Positions 28,467-37,814 of a stretch of 37,814 nt of DNA are shown one piece after another. The notes beneath the pieces were generated by a model, which saw only the letters and a program-made list of their open reading frames with translations, had not been told where the DNA came from and made no database searches. The position numbers and the translations under genes are program-made. Within the stretch, counting starts at the first letter, position 1, and every line of letters starts with the position of its first letter. This DNA comes from Deltaproteobacteria bacterium (lineage in GTDB: Bacteria > Desulfobacterota > Syntrophia > Syntrophales > UBA2210): assembly GCA_016930775.1 (NCBI GenBank), contig JAFGGB010000031.1, forward strand, positions 1 to 37,814. Direction: 5' to 3'.

Positions 28467-31400
28467 ATGACAAACGTATCCGTGTTTAAGAAAAACATCA
28501 AATCTGATCGAAAAACCTCCAATACCGTCGGACTCGCCTACAAAGAGGGTTTTTCAGGCTATTCTCCCGAACCTGTCGAATCCTGGTACAGGTCGCTCGT
28601 GGAATGCACCGACGACTCCGTATACCTGGTCGATCGCCAGTGCCGGTACCTTTTCGTCAACACAAAACATCTCGTCCGCATGGGGGTTTCCGCCGGGCAG
28701 GTTGTAGGAAGGAATTACGAAGATTTTCATTCGTCCGATCGAACGTCAACCTTCAACAAAATGGTTGAATCGGTCTTCACAACAGATAAATCGGTCCAGC
28801 ATGAACACTACAGCGAGCGCGACGGCAGATATTTTCTCAGGACGCTTAGTCCTGTAAAAGGTCCAGCCGGCCCCGTTGAAATGGTTGCAGTCATTTCCAA
28901 GGACATCACTAACCTGAAGAACCTTGAAGCTTCCCTGAGGGAGACGCGAGACCGATATCAGCGCATTTTTCAAAACCTCCAAGATATTTACTACGAAATA
29001 ACCGAAGATGGCGTTATTCTTGAGTTCTCTCCTTCGGTAACCAGATCCCTGGGCTACGCTCGAGAAGAACTCATAGGCGCCTCAATATCGGATCTTTACG
29101 TGGAACTCGGTCAGCGGAACGCCCTTCTCGAAAATCTCAATCTGACGGGAGAAGTCAAGGATTACGAAATCGAACTAAGAAACAAACAGGGAGCGCCCGT
29201 CCCATGCGCTATCAACGCCGTCATTATTACGGACGAGCGGGACGGCGTACGGAAAATTATTGGCTCCTTGCGGGATATCTCGGAACGAAAGCGGGCGGAA
29301 GAGAAGCTGAGAAAATCAGAGAACAAGTATCGCACTATCTTTGAGAATACGGGGAATGCAGCAATTATAATCGACCCTGACCTGACCATTTCGCTGGTAA
29401 ACACGGAATTTGAAAAACTCTCCGGATGGACAAAAAAAGAAGTGCAGGGTCGGCGACGGTGGACGGATTTCATTGCAAAGGAGGATCGCAACCGAACCAT
29501 CGCATTTTTTAACGGCCGGAAGGATGAAAGGAGCAAACAATCGACGCACGATGAATGTCTCTTTGTCACCGCAGAAGGATCCGTCAAAACCGTCCTTCTT
29601 ACCGTAGCGCCCTTCCCCGAGTGTTCCCGTTGGATAGCAACGTTCATCGATATAACGGAACACAGGAAAGCCGAAAGAGAAAGCGAAGAACGACGCCAGT
29701 TTCTCGAGGGCATCCTCGCATCCGCCCCGGATGCGATCGTCACCCAGGATGCCAAGCGAACAATTATAGAATGGAATGCCGGCGCCGAACGTCTCTTTGG
29801 ATACACGAGGGAAGAAGCTCTTGGCAAAAACTTGGACAGCCTTGTGAACTGCCTGAATCAGGAAGAGACTCTTTCGATTACCGATATCATCCTTAACGAT
29901 CTCGACGCGCCGCCCACCGAGGTGATACGCTGCCGCAAGGACAGGCAGCCCGTCCACGCCCTTGCCACGGGCTCGCCCATCAAGGTGGAAGGAGAGATCA
30001 TAGGCTCTGTAATCGTCTATACGGACATCGCAAAGCTCAAACAATTCGAAGAAACCCTTCACCAGGAAAAAGAGAAGTTCCGCGTTATGGTGGAAGAAGG
30101 CCCGCTGGGCGTCATGATTGTCGATCTCAAGGGATCTATAAAATATGTGAATCCGGTAATCAGCAGAATAACCGGCTACGGGATAAATGAAATCCCCACC
30201 CTGGAACATTTTTACGACGCCATTCTCAGATCGGACGGCCGAAAGAAGAAGTTTGACGCCTTATGGACAGCCGAAGGATCCGCCAAAGAACAGCGCCGTC
30301 CCCACTCGGCAATTATTGCAATTACCTCTAAGGATTCTGTGGAAAAGATCGCCCTCTTCAGGCGGGTTGCCCTCGAGCGGGGAGACTATTTTATAATCGT
30401 TGAAGATATCACCGACCAGAGGAAGCTCGAACTTCAGCTTCAACAAGCCCAGAAAATGGAAGCCATCGGAACACTGGCCGGCGGCATTGCACACGATTTC
30501 AACAATCTTCTCATGGGAATCCAGGGCAACGCCTCTCTGGGCAACATGCACCTGACTCCCGATCATCCATCCCACGAGCGACTGAAAAACATCGAACAGT
30601 ATGTCCAGAGCGGGGCGGAACTGACTAAACAGCTTCTCGGGTTCGCCCGGCGGGGCAAATATGAAGCAAAACCAACGAAACTAAATACGTTTATCCAGAA
30701 AAACGCCGATATGTTCGGTCGGACCAAGAAAGAGATACGGATCTTCACCAACTTCGATCCCGACGTGTGGACTGTCGATGTGGATCGCAGCCAGATGGAG
30801 CAGGTGCTCCTGAATCTGTTCGTCAACGCCTGGCAAGCCATGCCCGGCGGCGGCAAGCTCTTTCTCAGCACGTCGAACACCGTCCTTGATGAATCCTATG
30901 TCAAGCCTTACACGGTGACCCCAGGCAGATATGTGAAAGTATCCATCACAGACACCGGCGTCGGTATGGATGAGGCAACGATGAAACGGATTTTCGATCC
31001 TTTTTTCACAACCAAGGAAATGGGTCGAGGCACCGGTCTGGGGCTGGCCTGCGTCTACGGCATCGTGAAGAATCACGGCGGTTTCATCAACGTGTATTCC
31101 GAGGAGCGGATCGGTTCGACTTTTACGATATATATCCCTGTCTCGGAAACCGATGCAGTCCTTCCTGAGGAGAGCGCTCCCAGTGAAGCGGTCCGCATGG
31201 GCAAGGGTACAATTCTCCTCGTCGACGATGAAGAAATGATCGTCAGTGTCGGCCGAGACCTTCTGAATCACCTCGGATATGACGTCCTTACCGCCACAAG
31301 CGGCCATGAAACCCTGGAGATATACAATGCAAAAGGTTCTACCATCGATCTCGTCATTATCGATATGATTATGCCCGAACTGGACGGGGGCGCAACCTTC

Positions 31401-31589
31401 GATCGGCTTAAAGAAATGAACGAAAACGTTTCAGTGCTGCTATCGAGCGGCTACAGTCTCAACGGCAAGGCTTCCGAGATTATCCAGCGGGGATGCCGGG
31501 GTTTCATTCAAAAACCCTTCACCATCGGAGAGCTGTCGCGCAAAGTAGTCGAAACAATAAACAATAAACCCAACAACTTTCTCCGTTAA
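28467..31589 (+). CDS. Soluble multi-PAS hybrid histidine kinase with C-terminal receiver
   Basis: About five PAS domains, H-box GGIAHDFNNLLMGIQGNA, ATPase GTGLGLACVYGIVKNHGG, REC TILLVDDEEMI...LVIIDMIMPELDG...FIQKPF; no evident TM segment. Confidence 0.93.
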   Translation: MTNVSVFKKNIKSDRKTSNTVGLAYKEGFSGYSPEPVESWYRSLVECTDDSVYLVDRQCRYLFVNTKHLVRMGVSAGQVVGRNYEDFHSSDRTSTFNKMVESVFTTDKSVQHEHYSERDGRYFLRTLSPVKGPAGPVEMVAVISKDITNLKNLEASLRETRDRYQRIFQNLQDIYYEITEDGVILEFSPSVTRSLGYAREELIGASISDLYVELGQRNALLENLNLTGEVKDYEIELRNKQGAPVPCAINAVIITDERDGVRKIIGSLRDISERKRAEEKLRKSENKYRTIFENTGNAAIIIDPDLTISLVNTEFEKLSGWTKKEVQGRRRWTDFIAKEDRNRTIAFFNGRKDERSKQSTHDECLFVTAEGSVKTVLLTVAPFPECSRWIATFIDITEHRKAERESEERRQFLEGILASAPDAIVTQDAKRTIIEWNAGAERLFGYTREEALGKNLDSLVNCLNQEETLSITDIILNDLDAPPTEVIRCRKDRQPVHALATGSPIKVEGEIIGSVIVYTDIAKLKQFEETLHQEKEKFRVMVEEGPLGVMIVDLKGSIKYVNPVISRITGYGINEIPTLEHFYDAILRSDGRKKKFDALWTAEGSAKEQRRPHSAIIAITSKDSVEKIALFRRVALERGDYFIIVEDITDQRKLELQLQQAQKMEAIGTLAGGIAHDFNNLLMGIQGNASLGNMHLTPDHPSHERLKNIEQYVQSGAELTKQLLGFARRGKYEAKPTKLNTFIQKNADMFGRTKKEIRIFTNFDPDVWTVDVDRSQMEQVLLNLFVNAWQAMPGGGKLFLSTSNTVLDESYVKPYTVTPGRYVKVSITDTGVGMDEATMKRIFDPFFTTKEMGRGTGLGLACVYGIVKNHGGFINVYSEERIGSTFTIYIPVSETDAVLPEESAPSEAVRMGKGTILLVDDEEMIVSVGRDLLNHLGYDVLTATSGHETLEIYNAKGSTIDLVIIDMIMPELDGGATFDRLKEMNENVSVLLSSGYSLNGKASEIIQRGCRGFIQKPFTIGELSRKVVETINNKPNNFLR

Positions 31590-31808
31590 CCGGCTTCATC
31601 GTCCCTACAGGACTGCATCATCAAGGGCGTAAAACCTCCCATCGACCCACTGTCCTCTCATACCCGCTATTGACAGATATCACAGGGAAGATGCATTATC
31701 ATTCATAGAAGACTATGATCTTTCGAGCCGAATCGCACAAGCGATCCTGCTTCTCGTTCTTTGTGATAATCCAAGGCATCGGCGCTCCGTTGTCATAAAC
31801 CGGACTGC

Positions 31809-33140
31809 ATGAAAGGAGAATATGAAATGCCTCATTTTGCTGAAAGGATACGAGCACTGGGGACCGAAAACGCCTTCAAGCTTGGCGAGGACATCAGGCG
31901 AGCCGAATCATTAGGCCAAAAGGTCATCAGACTCAATTTAGGCGAACCTGACTTTAACAGCGCCGACAATATAAATGACCGCGCCATTCAAGAAATCAGG
32001 CGGGGCAATTCCCATTATACGGATCCTCAGGGCATTCTGCCGTTCCGCGAGACCATCGCCCGTCAGGTTGCCGAAACGCGGGGAGTGAAGATCGATCCTC
32101 GCAGAGTTGTAGTTACCGCAGGCGCCAAACCGACGATAGCCTATACCTTGCTTGCTCATGTCGATCCCGGCGATGAGGTGATTTACCCCAGCCCCGGCTT
32201 TCCCATTTATGAATCCTGGATCACCTTCATCGGAGCGACGCCACGACCCCTCCACCTGTCTGAAAGGAAGAACTTTCTGTTCGACCCCGTCGATCTGGAG
32301 AAACTGATTACCGCACGAACAAAATTGATCTTTCTGAATTCTCCGTCAAATCCCACAGGCGGAGTCCTGACCCGGCAGGATCTCCAGAACGTCGCCGATG
32401 TCATCAGGAACAGCGCGGCGCCTGACCTTCGCATTTATTCCGACGAAATCTACGAGAATATCCTCTTCGATGGAAGGACTCACCAGAGCATCATGTCCCT
32501 GCCCTCCATGACAGAACAGACCATCATGGTGAGCGGTCACTCCAAGACGTTCGCTATGACGGGCTGGAGGCTGGGATATGCCATACTTCCTACAGTGGAA
32601 GAAGCTAACTTATTCAAGCAGTTCAACATAAATTTCATCTCATGCGTGCCTCCCTTCATTCAGGAAGCGGGCATCGCCGCTCTCGACAATCCCGAGAATA
32701 AAAACCATGTCGTCGCAATGGTGCGCGAATTCGAAAAACGTCGGGATTGCGCCATCGCCGAGCTAGCGGCCATTCCCGGCGTTACCTGCGCAAGGCCCGA
32801 AGGCGCCTTTTACGCCTTCCCCAATATCGAAGGCCTTTGCGAAGAAATCGGCGTCATAGAAAGATACAACAATCTTTCGCAGACTGTCCGTGGCGCAACC
32901 AGCCCATCCACGCTATTTCAGATGTTTCTGCTCTACAGGTACGGCGTCGCCACCCTTGACCGACGATCTTTCGGCGTCATCGGGAGCGAAGGCAAACATT
33001 TTCTCCGAATTTCCCTGGCAACAGCTCTGCCTCTCCTGAAGGAGGGAATAGAAAATATCGCTCGGGCCGCCGTTGATCGAAGCGGTTTTTCCCGGTTCAT
33101 GGATGACGAAGGCCCAAGGTTATGGCCGGATCGGCGATAA
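31809..33140 (+). CDS. Pyridoxal-phosphate class I/II aminotransferase
   Basis: RLNLGEPDFNSADNI, HYTDPQGILPFRETIA, VTAGAKPTI, FLNSPSNPTGGV, SDEIYENILFDG, SGHSKTFAMTGWRLGY. Confidence 0.95.
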   Translation: MKGEYEMPHFAERIRALGTENAFKLGEDIRRAESLGQKVIRLNLGEPDFNSADNINDRAIQEIRRGNSHYTDPQGILPFRETIARQVAETRGVKIDPRRVVVTAGAKPTIAYTLLAHVDPGDEVIYPSPGFPIYESWITFIGATPRPLHLSERKNFLFDPVDLEKLITARTKLIFLNSPSNPTGGVLTRQDLQNVADVIRNSAAPDLRIYSDEIYENILFDGRTHQSIMSLPSMTEQTIMVSGHSKTFAMTGWRLGYAILPTVEEANLFKQFNINFISCVPPFIQEAGIAALDNPENKNHVVAMVREFEKRRDCAIAELAAIPGVTCARPEGAFYAFPNIEGLCEEIGVIERYNNLSQTVRGATSPSTLFQMFLLYRYGVATLDRRSFGVIGSEGKHFLRISLATALPLLKEGIENIARAAVDRSGFSRFMDDEGPRLWPDRR

Positions 33141-33575
33141 CCGGAACAACCTTGAGATGCCGTAACATAAGAGGCATCCACGTTCCTTCGGAGGACAGCC
33201 AATCGCCCTTCGCATGAAGACGATGGGCGAATCGCCGGTTCTACGGATCATCTCTTCCGAATCAGAAAAGTTCTCCTTCAGGCTGGGAACAGAGCTGCCG
33301 GTCTATATAGGAACGGGCCCGTTTTTTTGTCTTGAAAATACCGAAGCGACCCTCGCAGAGAATGTCGGCTTCAAGGGCCAGGAGAATTTCTATCGACGAG
33401 CGCCAAGCTTGAAGCTCCGACCGGAATGCCGGCAGGGAGGGTCCATGAATGTCTTGGCCAAGAAGACCTCTCTTTCCGGCACGGGGCAGGGAAATAGAAC
33501 CGGGCCTTTTTGTCCCGGCGTCCGGGTCCAGTGCATATCAGTCGACCCGAAGGAAAGCCGCTCAACCTTCAGACA

Positions 33576-34502
33576 TCAATCCTCTACGGTGATAAGGGCG
33601 CCGATGAGATTGTCGATGCTGGTCATCCCTTCCCCAAGAAGATACTGTTCGATCCCCTCGATGATCTCCAAGGTCGCCCGGGGATTGATAAAGTTTGCCG
33701 TTCCCACCTGAACCGCCCGGGCGCCGACCATAAAGAACTCCAGGGCGTCGCGAGCCGTCGCGATGCCTCCCAGGCCGACAACGGGAATTGAAACGCTTCT
33801 GACCGCCTGCCAGACCATCCTCAAGGCAACGGGTTTGATTGCGGGCCCCGACAGACCGCCTGTCACATTTCTCAAGGCCGGCCGTTTCCCGGCTATGTCT
33901 ATCGACATGCCGAGGAGGGTATTGATAAGGGACAGGGCGTCAGCCCCCGCATCTTCGACTGCCGAGGCAATCACACGGATGTCCGTCACGTTAGGCGTCA
34001 GCTTGACCATTACGGGCAGGGAAGATACGCCTTTGACCGCCGCCGTGACCTCAGCCGCGCTTCGAGGATCGGCGCCGAAAGCCAGACCGCCGTGCTTGAC
34101 GTTTGGACAGGAAATGTTCACTTCAAGGGCGCTGACTCCGCCGGCTTCGCAGAGCTCTTGAGCAACTCGTACGTATTCATCAACGGTTGCGCCGAAAATG
34201 TTTGCTATGACGGGAATTCCAACGTTGCGGAGAAAGGGCAGTTTCTCCTCAATAAAGGCTTTTACTCCAACATTCTGCAGTCCCACTGCATTCAACATCC
34301 CTGAGGCCGTCTCCATTATACGAGGGGGACGATTGCCCACTCGCGGCGCCAGGGATATCCCCTTGACTACAATGGCGCCCAATCGACTGAGATCGAAGAA
34401 ATGCGCATACTCCTCCCCGTAACCGAATGTGCCGGAGGCCGTCATGACGGGATTTTGCAGTGTGAGCGAGCCGATAGTCACCTTCATGTCAGGTTTATTC
34501 AT
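33576..34502 (-). CDS. pyrD: Dihydroorotate dehydrogenase (class 1B catalytic subunit)
   Basis: [100 protein letters not shown]. Confidence 0.96.
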   Translation of the reverse strand: MNKPDMKVTIGSLTLQNPVMTASGTFGYGEEYAHFFDLSRLGAIVVKGISLAPRVGNRPPRIMETASGMLNAVGLQNVGVKAFIEEKLPFLRNVGIPVIANIFGATVDEYVRVAQELCEAGGVSALEVNISCPNVKHGGLAFGADPRSAAEVTAAVKGVSSLPVMVKLTPNVTDIRVIASAVEDAGADALSLINTLLGMSIDIAGKRPALRNVTGGLSGPAIKPVALRMVWQAVRSVSIPVVGLGGIATARDALEFFMVGARAVQVGTANFINPRATLEIIEGIEQYLLGEGMTSIDNLIGALITVED

Positions 34503-35331
34503 CTTGGACGCTCCAATCAATCTCCGAAAGCGAGAAGACGGGACCTTCGGTACAAACCCTTCCATAGCGGATTCCAGGCGCCTCTCCCGAGAGAGCCACA
34601 ACACATCCCAGACAGGCGCCGACTCCGCAGGCCATCCGCTCTTCCAGGGACACCTGGCAGGAAAGTCCCGATCCGATCATGCAATGCGCCAGAGTTTTCA
34701 GCATGGGCAACGGCCCGCAGGCATAGATCATCGTATTGGAATCGCGGTATGACGGCAGGTCCTGGGCAAAGAGTTCCGTAATGAAGCCGCGATGTCCCGT
34801 GCTTCCGTCATCGGTGCTGAGACGAAGATCGGCGCGGAGAGCCTCCATGCGATCACGGCCGATAAGATGACTTTCCGCTGCCGCTCCGAGATAACAGATT
34901 ATCGGAAATTCCTTATCGCGCAAGAGGAACCGGTATGCCTGGGCCAGGCGCATCAGGGGAGCAATGCCCATTCCACCGGCTACAAGAACAACCCGTTGCG
35001 CTGCCGGGTCAATATCGAAACCTCTTCCCAGAGGACCAAGAAGCCCAATCTTGTCGCCTTCATGCAGACGAGAAAGACTATCCGTTCCTTCACCGGTCAC
35101 CCTGTAGAGTATTTCCAGGCGGACGCATTCCGGCTCTTCCGCAAGGCCATAAATACAGAAAGGACGTGGAAGAAAAGGGACTGACCTCCCTGGCAGAATC
35201 AGCATGATAAATTGTCCGGGGCAGGCGCTTCCGTACGACAAAGGCGCTCTGAGAACCATGAGACAATGCCCGGGCAAAAAGAATCGGTTGGAAAGGATCT
35301 GCACTTGTTGATCAAAAAGAATTTCACGCAT
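34495..35331 (-). CDS. pyrK: Dihydroorotate dehydrogenase electron-transfer subunit
   Basis: [48 protein letters not shown], and 2Fe-2S motif [13 protein letters not shown]. Confidence 0.94.
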   Translation of the reverse strand: MREILFDQQVQILSNRFFLPGHCLMVLRAPLSYGSACPGQFIMLILPGRSVPFLPRPFCIYGLAEEPECVRLEILYRVTGEGTDSLSRLHEGDKIGLLGPLGRGFDIDPAAQRVVLVAGGMGIAPLMRLAQAYRFLLRDKEFPIICYLGAAAESHLIGRDRMEALRADLRLSTDDGSTGHRGFITELFAQDLPSYRDSNTMIYACGPLPMLKTLAHCMIGSGLSCQVSLEERMACGVGACLGCVVALSGEAPGIRYGRVCTEGPVFSLSEIDWSVQDE

Positions 35332-35842
35332 TGGCCCGCTCCGCTTCGCTGATGATCGCCGACATTTTTACAATGTCCGCCCATAGAATCAAGGCGTCCT
35401 CTCCTGTATCTCCATAGTAGTCGGGACGTATCCCTTCAACGACGAAACCGAATTTCTTATATAAGGCCAGCGCTGCTGCATTTGAGGGTCTTGCCTCCAT
35501 CGTAACCCTCTTGGTGCGCTTACGTATACCCGTCTCCATCAGGACTCTCATGAGCGCCGTAGCTATGCCGCTGCGCCTTCGGCGAGGGTGAACCGCAATG
35601 TTGCGCAGATGAATCTCATCGAGAATCACGGCAAAACTGATATAGCCGACCAAGGCATCTCCAGTGTATGCAACTAGGTCGCAACAAAAGGGGTAGCCCA
35701 TCTCTTCGATGAAAAGTCCTGCCGTCCAAGGCGTGGGAAATGAAACCTCTTCGATGGCCATTACCTGCGGCAGGTCATCGAGCGTCATCTCTCGTATTCG
35801 AAGGGTCTCGCCCTCCGATGAAGCTGTCCTTCTGTTTTTCAC
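35324..35842 (-). CDS. rimI: Ribosomal-protein-alanine N-acetyltransferase
   Basis: IREMTLDDLPQVMAIEEVSFPTPWTAGLF, LRNIAVHPRRRRSGIATALM, TMEARPSNAAALALYKKFGFVVEGIRPDYY, EDALILW. Confidence 0.93.
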   Translation of the reverse strand: MKNRRTASSEGETLRIREMTLDDLPQVMAIEEVSFPTPWTAGLFIEEMGYPFCCDLVAYTGDALVGYISFAVILDEIHLRNIAVHPRRRRSGIATALMRVLMETGIRKRTKRVTMEARPSNAAALALYKKFGFVVEGIRPDYYGDTGEDALILWADIVKMSAIISEAERANA

Positions 35843-35861
35843 GATCCCATCTCCCGGATTT

Positions 35862-36551
35862 TCACCGAACCAGGTACTCCCGAACCAGGACGGCTATAAC
35901 AAGAGTTCCTGCAAAAAGTGGAATAGCGCCGCGCACCTTGATCGTGGTCAATGCCACCGCAACACCCACGGCTGGAATGAGACAGTAAGCGCGGGAAAGA
36001 CCGCGAAGGATCGCCGGGCTCAGCCGGATATAGAGAGCTTCAATTATCCACAGTCCTGCAGCCATGAAAATGACGATGAACGCAAAGACCGCCAGAAAGT
36101 GAGCGGCAAGCGCCCTCATCTGGAGGCGGGAAAGACAGGAAAGATCGCCGGCCTCTATGCAGGTTTCAAAATCATCGGCCAGTCTATCGTTGGATTTTGC
36201 CAGCGCCCTGTCAACCCATTGGCCGACCAGAGCGATCGGCGCTACAATGAGCACAGTCAAGGCGATGAGTGCAGGCGTCGCCCCGCCGAGAGATTTGCCG
36301 ACAAGAATCGCAATTCCCGCAGCAACGACAGCGGCAATGGAATCATTGGGCGGTGTATAGGCGCCCACAGGAACTCTGTCTATCCAGAGCAATTCCATAT
36401 TTGCCCCGATAACGATCCCTGTTTGCGGATCTCCGAGGAATAAGCCGATGAGAGGACCAAGCATGACAGGCCGCGAGATCATAGTCTGCAGGGTTACACG
36501 GTCCAGACACAGGAACCCTCCAAGCAGGGCCACCTCCAGGATGGTCGTCAT
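35862..36551 (-). CDS. PTS mannose/fructose/sorbose-family IIC component
   Basis: SRPVMLGPLIGLFLGDPQTGIVIGANMELLWIDRVPVGAYTPPNDSIAAVVAAGIAIL. Confidence 0.92.
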   Translation of the reverse strand: MTTILEVALLGGFLCLDRVTLQTMISRPVMLGPLIGLFLGDPQTGIVIGANMELLWIDRVPVGAYTPPNDSIAAVVAAGIAILVGKSLGGATPALIALTVLIVAPIALVGQWVDRALAKSNDRLADDFETCIEAGDLSCLSRLQMRALAAHFLAVFAFIVIFMAAGLWIIEALYIRLSPAILRGLSRAYCLIPAVGVAVALTTIKVRGAIPLFAGTLVIAVLVREYLVR

Positions 36552-36561
36552 AGAGGATCTT

Positions 36562-37077
36562 TCACCGTTCGAGAACGGCCGAAGAAAAGGGAATCTTTTT
36601 TACTGCATCGCATAACTTCGACGGCTTGTCTCGAGGGATGCTCTGTATTTCCACATCAACTCCACCGGCAACAAGTTTTTGCAGCAGCTTCAGATCTTTG
36701 TGATCGAGAAAAAGTGACGCCGAAATGCAGGTCTTGCCGCTTTCCTTGTGGACGTTGCCGATATTGAGCCGGCCGAAGCGAAAACCGCCATCGTAGGCTC
36801 TGACGGCGTCGGCGAAATCCCTGAAGAGAACTATGGTCACCCTGCCTCTGGAGTATTCTGTCCATCGATGCCGTGCAAAGTCGTCCACTCCGTAAATCTG
36901 AACTTCGATATCGCTGGGAACGGACATCCTGATAACGGATTCCCGGAAAAAATCGCCGGCGACTTCGTCATTGACTACGACAATAACCGAGACCTTCAAG
37001 TGAGGAACCCATCCCTCGATGATCTGTCCATGAACCAGCCTGTTGTCAACGCGTACAAAGGTGGAATTCATCGGCAT
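36562..37077 (-). CDS. PTS mannose-family IIB component
   Basis: FVRVDNRLVHGQIIEGWVPHLK (phospho-His region), LNIGNVHKESGK. Confidence 0.93.
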   Translation of the reverse strand: MPMNSTFVRVDNRLVHGQIIEGWVPHLKVSVIVVVNDEVAGDFFRESVIRMSVPSDIEVQIYGVDDFARHRWTEYSRGRVTIVLFRDFADAVRAYDGGFRFGRLNIGNVHKESGKTCISASLFLDHKDLKLLQKLVAGGVDVEIQSIPRDKPSKLCDAVKKIPFSSAVLER

Positions 37078-37175
37078 GGTCTCGGCGATTCAAAGTCTTG
37101 TTCCATGAATGTAACGAAACCTTTTCCTGGATTAACAATAGGGAGTCTCGCAATTTCCACGACGAAGTTGCCGGT

Positions 37176-37586
37176 CTATGAATCTATCTTTCGTCTGAGA
37201 ACTTCTCCGGCGATATAGATATTGTTCTTGCCGTAATCACGGACATGCTCGGCAAAAGAGGTCAGTTCCACTTCTTCCTGCTTCTCGCAGATCTTCAGGA
37301 GCATAGGCAGATTGACTCCCGTGACGACTTCGATTTTGTCTTCTCTGAGAAATGACAGGGATATATTTGACGGCGTACCTCCGAAAAGGTCCGTCAGTAT
37401 GAGGATGCCCTTGCCCCGATCCGTTTTTTTTATCGCCGTGGTTATCTCCTTTTTAATGAGTTCCACGCTTTTCGATGCATCGACGGAAACATAAGTAATG
37501 CATTCAATGTCTCCTTTAATCATCTTTGCAACATTAATGAGTTCCTGCCCCAGGTTTCCGTGGGTTATAACCACGACACCGATCAT
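37176..37586 (-). CDS. PTS mannose-family IIA component
   Basis: MIGVVVITHGNLGQELI (active-site His), GILILTDLFGGTPSNISLSFL, VVTGVNLPMLL. Confidence 0.94.
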   Translation of the reverse strand: MIGVVVITHGNLGQELINVAKMIKGDIECITYVSVDASKSVELIKKEITTAIKKTDRGKGILILTDLFGGTPSNISLSFLREDKIEVVTGVNLPMLLKICEKQEEVELTSFAEHVRDYGKNNIYIAGEVLRRKIDS

Positions 37587-37718
37587 AGGCTTCTCGTACC
37601 TCCTAACCGTGAGACGTAGGCTAATGAATTAACCGCTGATTGTCAAGAAAATCCGGCCTTGACAGAGCAAGATTCCCCCTTTATAAGATAACTCGGCGGG
37701 ATGTGGCGTCCCGCTGAT

Positions 37719-37814
37719 ATGATGACATCGACGAGAAAACATACCTGTCCGCAGTGCGGCCTCGTTACCGAGGAATACCGTAATCCTGCGCCGACAGTCG
37801 ATGTTGTCATAGAA
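37719..37814 (+). CDS. NUDIX hydrolase with N-terminal zinc ribbon (partial, runs off the right edge)
   Basis: MMTSTRKHTCPQCGLVTEEYRNPAPTVDVVIE: CPxCG ribbon followed by YRNPxPTVDVVIE NUDIX start. Confidence 0.7.
   Translation, partial: MMTSTRKHTCPQCGLVTEEYRNPAPTVDVVIE

Noticed and set aside
29316-30209. 297-aa minus-strand ORF
   Set aside because: Antisense to the PAS hybrid kinase; no recognisable features.
33214-33711. 165-aa plus-strand ORF overlapping the pyrD 3' end
   Set aside because: No family motifs and it runs antisense into pyrD; probably noncoding.

Overview
37.8-kb bacterial chromosomal window. Gene content resembles an anaerobic, Syntrophaceae-like deltaproteobacterium, but that lineage guess is inference only. 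(1) About 1-3310 is an accessory patch on which several mobile elements converge: the 5' RNA half of a minus-strand group II intron running off the left edge, a Phd/YefM-RelE/ParE toxin-antitoxin pair, a complete-looking IS3-family element with a candidate -1 frameshift site, and fused remnants of a RAYT (REP-associated Y1 transposase) and an IS481-like transposase. (2) About 3600-11780 has a DUF202 gene, then an EamA transporter and a tripartite tricarboxylate transporter (tctC-tctB-tctA), followed by a membrane histidine kinase and an NtrC-type sigma54 activator. Upstream of the EamA gene are two perfect palindromes and a well-spaced sigma54 -24/-12 motif, suggesting a self-contained bEBP/sigma54 circuit. 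(3) About 11860-20000 (minus strand) carries EamA, ahcY, a divergent metK, DUF502, panD, panC, ksgA, DUF2062 and tsaD. (4) About 20090-28206 (plus strand) carries nadB, gcvT-gcvH-gcvPA-gcvPB, lipB and lipA. (5) Downstream are a five-PAS hybrid histidine kinase whose leader has cobalamin-riboswitch-like boxes, an aminotransferase, minus-strand pyrD/pyrK/rimI, mannose-family PTS IIC/IIB/IIA without a visible IID, and the start of a NUDIX gene. No rRNA, tRNA or CRISPR array was recognised.
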